Origin: Treponema sp.
GTDB taxonomy: Bacteria > Spirochaetota > Spirochaetia > Treponematales > Breznakiellaceae
Reading direction: 5' to 3'
DNA: 64,000 nt
Assembly (NCBI GenBank): GCA_031278095.1
Contig: JAITLC010000011.1
Span: 31,842-95,841 of the forward strand
The position numbers and the translations under genes were made by a program. Below, in pieces: positions 36,257-44,605 of this stretch. Each line of letters starts with the position of its first letter. Position 1 is the stretch's first letter. The notes under the pieces are model-generated. The model did no database searches and had not been told where the DNA came from. It saw only the letters and a list, made by a program, of their open reading frames with translations.

Positions 36257-37635
36257 TACAGATTAAGTGCAAAGACTTTGCTTTTGCGGTTCTGATTATA
36301 AACCTTGCGTCTACGTTCCGGCAGAGTTTCTACCGCCGCTTCCCGGAAACCCAAGAATTCAAACCAGTCATGGGTAGTGGTAGTCAGGACAAAGACGCGC
36401 CTGAACCCCAGTTTCTCCGCCCTATCCTTGAGGCAGCCTACGATGCGCCTCCCCAGCCCCATATCGATGTAGAGGGGATCTGTGGCAATGGCGGCGATCT
36501 CCGCCTGGCCTTCGCCCCAATCGTGAAGAGCCCCGCAGGCATGAACGGAACTGTCGATCTCGAAGACCACATAGTCGTCTTTTTTTTCCTGAATCTGTTC
36601 CGCGGTACGCCGGACAAGGATGTCTTTCTGCATCAGGGGCTCCATGAGACGGAGTACATCGGGAATATCCCTGTTATGCAGGGGCCTTATGGATTCATAT
36701 TCGTCCGCATAGATCATGGTTCCGGATCCCAAATTGGAGAAGAGTTCCCTGAGTACAGACCCTTCCTCTCTGCCGCTGATGATATGAACCCGTTGCACTC
36801 CCGCCCGGGAAGCCTGCAATGCAAGACGCAGCTCCCGCAGTTGTTCTGCGAAAAATTCGTCCTGATTCCCGCTCTCCGCAGTTTTACTGTTCGCATCAAG
36901 CACCGCTTCGGCCTCGGCAGGACGGAGCCGTATAATTCTGCCGTTCTCTCCCACTTCAATACCCGGAGGAATACGCAGTTTTTCTGCGGAGAGGCCGCCC
37001 GAAAGACTTACAATGAAAAACTTAATCGCGTTCAGGGCGGAAGAGGCTGCAAGGGCGATCCCGTCGCTGGGTACATTGTAGGGTTTTCCTGCAGGACTGT
37101 AACCGATACAGGGCAGAATCGGAACCATCCCTTCCCGGAGCAGCCGTTCAATGGAATCGGTAAGAATCTTGTCGACCGTGCCCGTATGTTCCATATCAAG
37201 GCCGTTGACGACCCCCAGTCCCCTTGCCCTGATAAAGTTTCCGATAGCCGCATCCACCCGGCCGGCGGAGAGAAAGGTCATGAAACGGGTAGCCACATGG
37301 AAGGCCGCCATTTCCACAAAGGGAATCGCCTCCGCCGTGGTGATTCTCACGGTTCCGGATGCAGGCCCCTTCCTTTCACCGGGAATTTCCGTATATGAGG
37401 AAACTATACCGTATTCCGCCAATACAGAATCTATCCATTCCTTTGCGCCGGGGACGATCACAATCTTGAAACCCGTCTTGGCCAGCAGGGCAAGATCCTT
37501 CGTGAGATAAGGGAAGATCGGATCTTCCGTGATAGGGAATTCGATCTTGAATACCATGGTGGAGCCTTCAAAACGGCTTTGATAGTGAAATGCCTCCCGG
37601 ATCAGATCCACCTGGGAAAGAGTTTTATCTTCCAT
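36256..37635 (-). CDS. argA: Amino-acid N-acetyltransferase (N-acetylglutamate synthase)
   Basis: Acetylates glutamate with acetyl-CoA, the first step of arginine synthesis. The protein has 459 residues. An N-terminal amino-acid-kinase fold (about 1-290) has regulatory use in ArgA and lacks kinase function. A C-terminal GNAT domain has the acetyl-CoA loop MGLGRRIVG and the TTTTHDWFEFLGF ending. The size and domain order fit the E. coli-type enzyme. The gene leads a short argA-recO-recJ-M23 cluster. No other arginine gene is near, so this enzyme may supply N-acetylglutamate from outside an arg operon. Confidence 0.9.
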   Translation of the reverse strand: MEDKTLSQVDLIREAFHYQSRFEGSTMVFKIEFPITEDPIFPYLTKDLALLAKTGFKIVIVPGAKEWIDSVLAEYGIVSSYTEIPGERKGPASGTVRITTAEAIPFVEMAAFHVATRFMTFLSAGRVDAAIGNFIRARGLGVVNGLDMEHTGTVDKILTDSIERLLREGMVPILPCIGYSPAGKPYNVPSDGIALAASSALNAIKFFIVSLSGGLSAEKLRIPPGIEVGENGRIIRLRPAEAEAVLDANSKTAESGNQDEFFAEQLRELRLALQASRAGVQRVHIISGREEGSVLRELFSNLGSGTMIYADEYESIRPLHNRDIPDVLRLMEPLMQKDILVRRTAEQIQEKKDDYVVFEIDSSVHACGALHDWGEGQAEIAAIATDPLYIDMGLGRRIVGCLKDRAEKLGFRRVFVLTTTTHDWFEFLGFREAAVETLPERRRKVYNQNRKSKVFALNL

Positions 37636-37762
37636 GAGTGTATTATAGCGGATCTTTTCGGATCAAAAAAAGGCATACGGGGCTTTTCCTCCCAAAAAAT
37701 GCGGCGGACGCTCTTCTTCATTAAATTATTGATGAAATCATCGAAAATATGGTATATTACTG

Positions 37763-37833
37763 TGAGCTTGTTCCGAAACTGACCTGGTTCTCGAACAGGT
37801 CTGGTACCCTGTAAACTCTAATTTACAGGGTAC
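37763..37833. repeat. Dispersed palindrome copy F joined to a second hairpin
   Basis: TGAGCTTGTTCCGAAAC with GGTTCTCGAACAGGTC (37763-37802) is one imperfect palindrome. It is directly followed by a perfect 12-bp stem, GTACCCTGTAAA (37804-37815) with TTTACAGGGTAC (37822-37833). The pair sits between argA and the short lipoprotein gene, which start in opposite directions. The remaining DNA up to 37935 shows no gene. Confidence 0.7.
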
Positions 37834-37935
37834 GGAATGAAGAATTTTTGACCCCGAAGGCAAAAAAGTCGAAGTAGGGAAACGTATTAAATGATGCCAA
37901 TCAGCGTTCTCTTAGAGGAAATGGAAGGCTGTAAA

Positions 37936-38409
37936 ATGAAAAACCGGAAAAAAACTGCAATACTCATAAGTATCATTCCGCTCTTGACTCTTGCCGCGTG
38001 CAAAGACATGCCGAATGACGATTTTGATATTTCTCCCGAGCTTATTGGAAAATGGGAGTTGATTTCTTTTGTTACCAGCTCGGGAACCGTCTATACGCTT
38101 CCCTGCAAATACTCGTCCACGGAAATAAAATCCGGGGGTTATGAATTCGGCGAAGATACCCTGACTCATTATCTTAACGGAGAATTCCAGAGGAAGTTGA
38201 GGAATCTCTATACGGAGGAAGACAAGCTGTTTGCCGCCAATGCGTCAACGACAACCAAAGACACGGAATTGGGTTCATGGATAGTTGAAGACGACAAACT
38301 TAGCATATTTCCCGGCGCTTCCACATCCGCTTCAAATTCCAATCTTACTCCCGTAAGGCCTACCGAAGAAAACATTTTTGTCCGGGTAAGCAAATTCAGC
38401 TGGGAGTAA
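37936..38409 (+). CDS. Small lipocalin-like lipoprotein of unknown function
   Basis: A 157-residue secreted protein. MKNRKK is followed by a hydrophobic segment and lipobox LTLAAC, with Cys22 to be lipidated. The mature part starts with a PELIGKWELISF segment, like small lipocalin-type or META-like lipoproteins that measure fit rather than catalyse. No catalytic motif is visible and the role is unknown. I start at the ATG at 37936 with GGAAGG upstream. Its stop overlaps the convergent carbamate-kinase gene by 14 nt. Confidence 0.7.
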   Translation: MKNRKKTAILISIIPLLTLAACKDMPNDDFDISPELIGKWELISFVTSSGTVYTLPCKYSSTEIKSGGYEFGEDTLTHYLNGEFQRKLRNLYTEEDKLFAANASTTTKDTELGSWIVEDDKLSIFPGASTSASNSNLTPVRPTEENIFVRVSKFSWE

Positions 38410-39331
38410 AAATACTGGTGCCGGTTTTCCCCCGAATGCCCTCCCGTGCCTTTTCAAGCAGTGTGATGAGGGAAACTCTGCCCGGTTTTGAATGGGCAAA
38501 GAGGACTGCGGCCTCGACTTTGGGAAGCATGGAGCCGGGGGCAAAGAGGCCCTGGCGTATATACTCCTCCGCTTCATCAGATGTCATGCGGTCAAGCCGT
38601 TTTTCGTTTTCCCTGTGAAAATTGATCGACACCTTTTCCACTGCGGTGAGTATGATGAGGGTGTCCGCATCGACAAGCCGGGCAAGGAGGCAGCTTGCGA
38701 AATCCTTGTCCACCACGGCGGCCGCGCCCTTGAGGTGGTTTCCCTGAACGATCACCGGGATGCCCCCGCCGCCTGAAGCCACCACGATCTGTCCCTCATT
38801 AAGGAGGGCCTTTACCACATCTTTTTCCACAATATCTACCGGCATGGGGGAGGCTGCCATTCTACGCCAGCCGCGGCCTGAATCCTCTTTCATCACATAA
38901 CCGGCTTCTCTCTCAAGCCTCTCCGCTTCCTCTCCGGTGACAAAGCCCCCGATGGGTTTGGTTGGGTTTTGGAAGGCAGGATCATCTACAATGGTTTGCG
39001 AAATGATCGAAACAACGCCTCTGTCTATGCCCCGGTTCAGCAGTTCTTCCCGGAGGCTGTTCTGAAGGTCGTAACCGATGTAACCCTGGCTCATGGCCAC
39101 GCACACGGAAAGGGGAATAAAAGGAGTGTGAGCCCCGGACTTTTCCCCTGCCTCAAGCGCCCGCTTGATCATGCCAACCTGCGGGCCGTTGCCGTGGCTT
39201 ATCACCACATCGTGTCCGTCTTCGATGAGATCCGCTATCGCTCTGGCGGTTCCCTTTACCGCCATCATCTGTTCCTTGAGGTTGTCTCCCGGGGCGTTGC
39301 CGCCCAGCGCAATGACGATGCGCTTTTTCAT
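38396..39331 (-). CDS. arcC: Carbamate kinase (ArcC/YqeA type)
   Basis: Makes ATP from carbamoyl phosphate and ADP. The protein has 311 residues, with the amino-acid-kinase nucleotide loop VIALGGNAPGDN at residues 5-16 and SHGNGPQVGMI near residue 44. It is the last gene of the leftward hydroxylase operon, and its ATG overlaps the 2Fe-2S subunit stop (ATGA). E. coli has a carbamate kinase, yqeA, in the corresponding purine locus, where it draws energy from carbamoyl groups released during anaerobic purine breakdown. No arginine deiminase or carbamoyltransferase is in the window, so a purine role is inferred. Confidence 0.92.
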   Translation of the reverse strand: MKKRIVIALGGNAPGDNLKEQMMAVKGTARAIADLIEDGHDVVISHGNGPQVGMIKRALEAGEKSGAHTPFIPLSVCVAMSQGYIGYDLQNSLREELLNRGIDRGVVSIISQTIVDDPAFQNPTKPIGGFVTGEEAERLEREAGYVMKEDSGRGWRRMAASPMPVDIVEKDVVKALLNEGQIVVASGGGGIPVIVQGNHLKGAAAVVDKDFASCLLARLVDADTLIILTAVEKVSINFHRENEKRLDRMTSDEAEEYIRQGLFAPGSMLPKVEAAVLFAHSKPGRVSLITLLEKAREGIRGKTGTSIFTPS

Positions 39332-39831
39332 GCCTGGGCCTTCACCGCCCTGCGTACCGCATGGAGAATATTTTCATAGCCTGTACAACGGCAGAGGTGG
39401 CCGGAGAGAAGCTTGCGGAGTTCGGCATCGCTGTAGTCTTTTTTTGAGTCGACGATCTCCTTGGCGGACAGGAGGAAACCTGGCGTGCAGAAACCGCACT
39501 GTACGGCTCCCTCGTCGATAAAGGCCCGCTGCAGGGCGGACAGTTCCCCGCTCTGTGAAACAAGACCTTCGGTAGTGATAATGTCCTTGCCGTCCGCCCA
39601 GACTGCAAGATATATGCATGAATTGAAATTCTCTCCGTTTATGATGACATTGCAGGCTCCGCATTCGCCGGCTTCGCAGCCTTTCTTGACACTGGTAAGC
39701 CGGTATTCGTCCCGGAGCATGTCGGTAAGGGAGGCGCGGACATCAACGGCGGTTTCGGTTTCCCTGCCGTTTATCCTGCAGCGGACAATCTTTATCTGTT
39801 TTTTGACGCCGGTATTTCTTGCTTTGTTCAT
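39328..39831 (-). CDS. Molybdenum hydroxylase 2Fe-2S subunit
   Basis: The small electron-transfer subunit of a xanthine-dehydrogenase family enzyme, 167 residues. The plant-type cluster is bound by Cys52, 57, 60 and 72 (GCEAGECGAC plus SC). The second cluster is bound by Cys112, 115, 147 and 149 (CGFC and CRC). The ATG at 39831 overlaps the end of the FAD subunit gene by 4 nt. A longer frame would add residues from the FAD gene region and is rejected. It belongs to a three-subunit complex with the two preceding genes. Confidence 0.92.
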   Translation of the reverse strand: MNKARNTGVKKQIKIVRCRINGRETETAVDVRASLTDMLRDEYRLTSVKKGCEAGECGACNVIINGENFNSCIYLAVWADGKDIITTEGLVSQSGELSALQRAFIDEGAVQCGFCTPGFLLSAKEIVDSKKDYSDAELRKLLSGHLCRCTGYENILHAVRRAVKAQA

Positions 39832-40706
39832 GGTTTGCCTCCCGCGCGCTGCAGTGATTCTGTTATCGCACGCCTGGCCATTTCTCCGGCAAGCTGAATG
39901 CGGAATTCCTTGCTTGCCCGCCAACTGCTGCGGGGATTGATGTCCCTGAGAGCGGTCTCCGCGATTACGTCAATACTTTGGGCATTTACCGGTTTCCCTG
40001 CCGCTTCCTCCTCCGCGCTTTTTGCCCTGAGGGGGATGGGGCCCGCTACCCCGTAAGCCATGCGGAGACTTTCGATGTTCCGCCTGTCCTGTGAGAGCTT
40101 TACGTTTACCGAACAACCGAGGGTTGCGATGTCAAGAGCTTCCCGCATGGCGTACTTGATGTAATGCCCGAAGCGGTTTTCATAACTTGCTTTGGGGATG
40201 ATGATGCCCAGCAGCAGTTCCGCCGGCCGGATGCTGGTCTTCCCTGCCGAAACATAGTGTTCCTGTATGGGAGCTTTTCTGATTCCATCAGGACCTCTGT
40301 ACTCCATGACGGCGTCCCAGGCGAGAAGGGTAGAGGCGCTGTCCGCGGAGGTAACTCCGTTGCAGGTGTTTCCCCCGATGGTAGCGATGTTGCGGAGCTG
40401 CGGCCCCCCGATGGTATCGGCGGCTTCGGCAAGAACCGGTATATGCTTCAGTATCAGGGGATCCCTGATGATATGGGAAAAACTGGTCAGGGCCCCTATC
40501 CTGAGATCGTCCCCTTCCATGCATATTCCCCGCAGTTCATCGAGACCCTGTATACTTACAAGGCTTATTCCAGCCAGATCCCCTTCCCGAATCTTGATTA
40601 ATACATCGCTTCCCCCGGCGATGATCTTTGCCTCGGGATACTCCTCCAGTAATTTTATTGCATGATCAACAGATTCCGCTTCGTACAGAGCTTCTATATC
40701 ATACAT
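39828..40706 (-). CDS. Molybdenum hydroxylase FAD subunit
   Basis: The FAD-binding middle subunit, 292 residues, resembling YgfM and XdhB. FAD motifs are AKIIAGGSDVLIKI near residue 28 and TIGGNTCNG near residue 107, with the CO_deh_flav_C domain at the C-terminus. It passes electrons between the iron-sulfur centres and an external acceptor. There are two large Mo subunits in the locus but only this one FAD subunit, so it might also serve the fused dehydrogenase encoded rightward; that is an inference. The start lies 9 nt after the Mo-subunit stop. Confidence 0.9.
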   Translation of the reverse strand: MYDIEALYEAESVDHAIKLLEEYPEAKIIAGGSDVLIKIREGDLAGISLVSIQGLDELRGICMEGDDLRIGALTSFSHIIRDPLILKHIPVLAEAADTIGGPQLRNIATIGGNTCNGVTSADSASTLLAWDAVMEYRGPDGIRKAPIQEHYVSAGKTSIRPAELLLGIIIPKASYENRFGHYIKYAMREALDIATLGCSVNVKLSQDRRNIESLRMAYGVAGPIPLRAKSAEEEAAGKPVNAQSIDVIAETALRDINPRSSWRASKEFRIQLAGEMARRAITESLQRAGGKP

Positions 40707-40715
40707 AAAAAATCC

Positions 40716-43007
40716 TCACTTGATGAGCCCGGCCTTTTTGAATTCTTCAAAAAGAACGTGGGGGGTCAGCGGGATACGGTTAACTGCGACTCCTGTTGCG
40801 TTGAGCAACGCATTGCGGATTGCCGGGGCGCAGGGTACGGCCGGCGGCTCTCCCAGAGCCTTGGTACCGAAGGCGCTGGTGGGCTCCCGGTTTTCCACAA
40901 ACTGCGCCTCCAGCCGGGGATGATCCAGTATTGTGGGCAGCTTGTAATCCAGGAAGTTTCCGTTGAGCAGCCTTCCTGTTTTCGGATCGTATTTGAATTC
41001 TTCAAACATACCGTAGCCGATGCTCATACTCATGCCGCCGTGAACCTGCCCTCCGGCGGTCTGGGGATTGATGAGCCTGCCCGCATCGTGAACGTTTATC
41101 AGGTTGAGGAGGCGGAGCTTCGCCATGGGGATGTCAACCTCGATTTCGGCAAAAGAACAGCCGAAGCTGAATGCATTGGTCTTGACCTGTGCGGTTCCCT
41201 CGGCGGCGAGATGTTCGGCTTTCTGTTCGCTGTACAGTGTTTCTGTTGCAAGTTCCGCAAGGCTCATGAGCGGCCGGTTGTTATTGCTTGCAAGCACGAT
41301 AAAGGCATTAATGATGTCAAGATTCTCAACCGGCATGCGGGTATACTCATGGGCATAGCCCAGGATCTTTTGCTTGAGCTGCGATGCCGTCTGCTTTATT
41401 GCGGCGCCTCCGACATAGGTCTGCCTTGAACCGTAGGCGCCGGCACCATAGGGAGTAATATCGGTATCTTGGGTAGAGATCACATGGACATTCTGCCAGG
41501 GAATGCCCAGGGTATCCGCGGTAAGCTGGGTAAAGACCGTGTCGGCGCCCTGGCCTATTTCCGTTTCACCGAGCTGTACCTGAACGCTGCCGTCCTGGTT
41601 GAGGATCATCCTGCACGCGGAAATCTCTATGGAGATCGGCCACACGGCAGTATTGTACCAGAAGAAGCTCATGCCGATTCCGCGGCGCAGGGGGCCGTTC
41701 TGGTTTTGATAGAGTTTCCGTTTTTCGTCCCAGCCGATATAGGCCTTGCCTTTTTCCACACACTGATGAAATGAATCGAAGTAGTTGATGTTTTTGGTAA
41801 AGGGATCCTGCCAGCCCACAGGCATCACGTTCATGAAACGGAACTCCAGAGGATCGAGGCCCAGCCTGAGCGAGAGTTCTTCTATATGGCTTTCAACGGC
41901 AAAGATCGCCTGGGGAGTGCCGTAGCCGCGCATGGCCCCTGCGGTAGCAGTGTTGGTGTATACCGTAAAGAATTCGGTCTTTCTCGCCTTCTCGTCCTGG
42001 TAAAGCTGGCGAAACACGTTTGTTCCCTTTGCAGTAACTCCGTGTCCGTGGGAACCGTAGGCGCCCTGGGTTGAGAGAGCCTTGTAGGAACGCGCAACGA
42101 TCCTGCCGTTGGGACGCACCCAGCTTGACAGGAAGATCTTCTCCGCATGCCGCACCCTTGTAGCATAGAAGATCTCCTCCCTGCTGAGTTCCAGCCTTAC
42201 CGGCCTTCCCCCGACTGTCTGGGTCAGAAACGCGTTGAGCGGTTCGTAGAGGGCATCCTGTTTGTTGCCGAAACCGCCGCCTATGTAAGGTTTTATGATC
42301 CGTACCTTGCCCCAGGGAAGCCCTAGCGCCTGTGCGACAATACGGCGCACGATATGGGGTATCTGGGTTGAAGACACCACCACGATCCTGCCTGCTTCCA
42401 TGTACGCAAAGGAAACAACCGGTTCTATGTGGCAGTGCTGTACGATTGGAGTTTCATAAACACTGTCAAAACGGACAAGGCCCGGCTCTTTGATTGCCTC
42501 TTCAAAGTCTCCGTCTTCAATCACCGTGTGCTTGAGTATGTTGTTGGGACAGTTTTCGTGAAGGAGAGGCGCGCCTTCGGCCATTGCCTCTTCGGGACTC
42601 AGCAGCGCCGGGTATTCGTCATACTCAACTCCGATCGCTTTGAGAGCCCGGGAAGCGGCCGTTTCATCCTCCGCAATGACCGCCGCAATATCGTCCCCGT
42701 AGAGTCTCACCCTTTTGTTGAGGAGCTTCCGGTCTGCCGGATCCTGGTGAGCCGGATTGGTAGACCAGGGATGTCCCGCCGTGGGGAACTCTATGTCCGG
42801 CACATCGAAACAACTGAGGATCTTTACTACACCGGGAATCTTTTCAGCTTCACGGATATCGATCTTCCTGACCAGTCCGTTGGCAATAGTCGAATGGAGC
42901 ACTTTAGCGACAAGGGCATTCCTGTCCGCCATGTCGGCGGTGTACTTCGCCCGGCCGGTAACTTTTTCAAAGGCATCCACTCTGGGTATGCTTTGTCCAA
43001 TGCTCAT
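40716..43007 (-). CDS. Molybdenum hydroxylase large subunit (xanthine/purine type)
   Basis: The molybdopterin-binding catalytic subunit, 763 residues. Mo-pterin motifs seen are GGGFGNKQDALYEP near residue 240, GAMRGYGTPQ near residue 350, and ETEIGQGADTVF near 470. The active-site glutamate lies in LGEPPAVPCAP near residue 730. It hydroxylates a purine or related heterocycle; the exact substrate is not told by sequence. Its place next to selD, yedF and yqeC supports a selenium-dependent enzyme, in which selenium is a labile ligand rather than selenocysteine. It is followed by FAD and Fe-S subunits. Confidence 0.9.
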   Translation of the reverse strand: MSIGQSIPRVDAFEKVTGRAKYTADMADRNALVAKVLHSTIANGLVRKIDIREAEKIPGVVKILSCFDVPDIEFPTAGHPWSTNPAHQDPADRKLLNKRVRLYGDDIAAVIAEDETAASRALKAIGVEYDEYPALLSPEEAMAEGAPLLHENCPNNILKHTVIEDGDFEEAIKEPGLVRFDSVYETPIVQHCHIEPVVSFAYMEAGRIVVVSSTQIPHIVRRIVAQALGLPWGKVRIIKPYIGGGFGNKQDALYEPLNAFLTQTVGGRPVRLELSREEIFYATRVRHAEKIFLSSWVRPNGRIVARSYKALSTQGAYGSHGHGVTAKGTNVFRQLYQDEKARKTEFFTVYTNTATAGAMRGYGTPQAIFAVESHIEELSLRLGLDPLEFRFMNVMPVGWQDPFTKNINYFDSFHQCVEKGKAYIGWDEKRKLYQNQNGPLRRGIGMSFFWYNTAVWPISIEISACRMILNQDGSVQVQLGETEIGQGADTVFTQLTADTLGIPWQNVHVISTQDTDITPYGAGAYGSRQTYVGGAAIKQTASQLKQKILGYAHEYTRMPVENLDIINAFIVLASNNNRPLMSLAELATETLYSEQKAEHLAAEGTAQVKTNAFSFGCSFAEIEVDIPMAKLRLLNLINVHDAGRLINPQTAGGQVHGGMSMSIGYGMFEEFKYDPKTGRLLNGNFLDYKLPTILDHPRLEAQFVENREPTSAFGTKALGEPPAVPCAPAIRNALLNATGVAVNRIPLTPHVLFEEFKKAGLIK

Positions 43008-43034
43008 CTTTGTATCCTTAAAATCTAATATAAG

Positions 43035-43730
43035 CTATTCCCGGAGAATATCAAGCCGGTTTTTTTTGACGCTCCCCGCGACAATCGAATGGAGGCCGGA
43101 ACGGAATTCCGCCGGAAGAAGGCCGGCAATTTCCCCGGCTTTTCGCAGCGCCGCTTTATCTTCAAGCTGGTTGAAGAAGAGGATCTTCCTGCCGGCTGCC
43201 GCAGCAAAGAGCCCTTTGCCGGTTTTCCCCGCGTGAAGGCCGCTAATTGCCGCGGCGATATGTTCCGGTTTGATTGCTTCCCCTTCCCGGATTCCGGTGA
43301 GATCCGAGAAGAGGGGCAGACGGTGAATGAGTCTGCCGCTTGCCGCCATGCCCAGAGGCCAGAGGGGTATAATGCCGATACTCAGATCCGTCCAGGGCGG
43401 AACAACCGGTTCCTGTTCAGCCCAGGCCTTAAGCGGCAGTTCCCTTGAACCATCTCCTTCAATGAGAACAAGATCGAAGCTGGAAACGGTCTCTTTAAGT
43501 TCATTCAACGGAAGGGATTCAAGTTTACCGCTTTCCTCATTTACTTTTCCTGTAATACAAACGCCCTTCATCTCTTTGGGAATGTACATTCTTGTGGTGG
43601 TGGTCACAAGAACTTTTTTTCCGCGGGTTTGTTCTGCCAGCCGAAGTATGAGGGAAGTCTTTCCCCCGCTCCCGATTACCGTGATAACTCTTTTTTCAAG
43701 TTTATAAAAATAATCACACAGGTTTCTCAT
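43035..43730 (-). CDS. yqeC: YqeC, selenium-dependent hydroxylase accessory protein
   Basis: A 231-residue protein with a P-loop-like GSGGKTS at residues 20-26 and a TTTTRMYIP stretch. YqeC is an established marker of selenium-dependent molybdenum hydroxylase loci and is thought to take part in placing selenium in the cofactor. The biochemical step is not proven. Overlaps the DUF3343 gene by 4 nt (ATGA), giving tight coupling, and leads directly to the Mo subunit gene. Confidence 0.88.
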   Translation of the reverse strand: MRNLCDYFYKLEKRVITVIGSGGKTSLILRLAEQTRGKKVLVTTTTRMYIPKEMKGVCITGKVNEESGKLESLPLNELKETVSSFDLVLIEGDGSRELPLKAWAEQEPVVPPWTDLSIGIIPLWPLGMAASGRLIHRLPLFSDLTGIREGEAIKPEHIAAAISGLHAGKTGKGLFAAAAGRKILFFNQLEDKAALRKAGEIAGLLPAEFRSGLHSIVAGSVKKNRLDILRE

Positions 43731-43987
43731 TGTTCCCTGAAATGTTTCCCCTCGTGATCTTCTGTTACCGAAAAGATCCGGCTGTATGTATCCTTCAAAA
43801 GTTTTTCCGCCTCTTCAAAATTTTCCGGTTCTACCCGGAGACATATCCCGCACTTGCTTCCCATGCGGACAGGCATGGGAAGCACCATCACCGGGATCCC
43901 CGCATCCATGAGGCATTTTTCTCCCATGATAGCGTCAACAGTCCTGTTGAAACTGAATACATATTCAAGGGGCGCACCGTCGTTCAA
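43727..43987 (-). CDS. DUF3343 protein, putative Se/S carrier
   Basis: An 86-residue protein with a conserved GSKCGICLRV segment, giving Cys46 and Cys49. Members of DUF3343 often adjoin selenium and sulfur trafficking genes and have been suggested as carrier proteins. It lies between yedF and yqeC in the same operon, which favours a selenium-delivery role. The function is inferred from context. Confidence 0.75.
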   Translation of the reverse strand: MNDGAPLEYVFSFNRTVDAIMGEKCLMDAGIPVMVLPMPVRMGSKCGICLRVEPENFEEAEKLLKDTYSRIFSVTEDHEGKHFREQ

Positions 43988-43999
43988 TGCTTTATCCTA

Positions 44000-44013
44000 T
44001 TGGAACAGAATCA
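44000..44013. repeat. Dispersed TGTTCC repeat, half copy H
   Basis: On the minus strand it reads TGATTCTGTTCCAA, matching the TGAnnCTGTTCC end of the family. The TGA is the yedF stop codon. The other arm is absent. Confidence 0.5.
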
Positions 44014-44592
44014 GATATTGATCAGTTTTCCCGCCTGGGCCATTGCTTCGACGATAGCGTACATGTTTGTTACATTTCCCACGGCAAGTTTGTCCCTGAG
44101 ATTGTAGAAATCAAGGCAGGTACCGCAGCTTGAGATGATGCAGCCCTTTTCTTCCAGGCCTTTCAGATCCTTGATGACGGCGGAACCTTCCGTGCTCAAT
44201 GTAACTCCCGAATTGAAGAAGAGGATCATCTCAGGCGGAGGATCAAGTTCCGTCAATGAATAAACAAAACCCTTGATCAGAATTGCGCCGAGTTCTTCGT
44301 TACCAGTACCCATTGTATTTTTTCCGATTGCCAGAACCAGGCCGCTTCTCTCCTCCTTCCGCGCGGCATTCTGTTCATGCGCCGTGAGGATGACGAGTAT
44401 GGTTCCGTCGTTCTGTTTTTCAAAGCTGAAGCCTGAGTCCATGCCTTTGGCCATTTTTTCGAGGTTCTGCCGGGCGATGTCGTTATCTACCAGGATGCGT
44501 ACCGTGTCTCCGGCAGCGCATGAACGGAGCGCCTTCTTCGCCTCAATGACCGGGATGGGGCAGGGTTTTCCTGTTGCGTTAATGGTTTCCAT
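44011..44592 (-). CDS. yedF: YedF, selenium metabolism protein
   Basis: A 193-residue fusion. Residues 1-75 form a TusA/SirA-like domain with catalytic Cys11 in KPCPIP. The rest is a DsrE-like domain (LVLAIGKNTMGTGNEELGAI onward). Proteins of this two-domain form are regular companions of selD and are regarded as selenium trafficking factors. SD AAAGGAGAA precedes its start, 13 nt after selD. Mechanistic role is still inferred. Confidence 0.88.
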   Translation of the reverse strand: METINATGKPCPIPVIEAKKALRSCAAGDTVRILVDNDIARQNLEKMAKGMDSGFSFEKQNDGTILVILTAHEQNAARKEERSGLVLAIGKNTMGTGNEELGAILIKGFVYSLTELDPPPEMILFFNSGVTLSTEGSAVIKDLKGLEEKGCIISSCGTCLDFYNLRDKLAVGNVTNMYAIVEAMAQAGKLINI

Positions 44593-44605
44593 AAATTGTT
44601 CTCCT

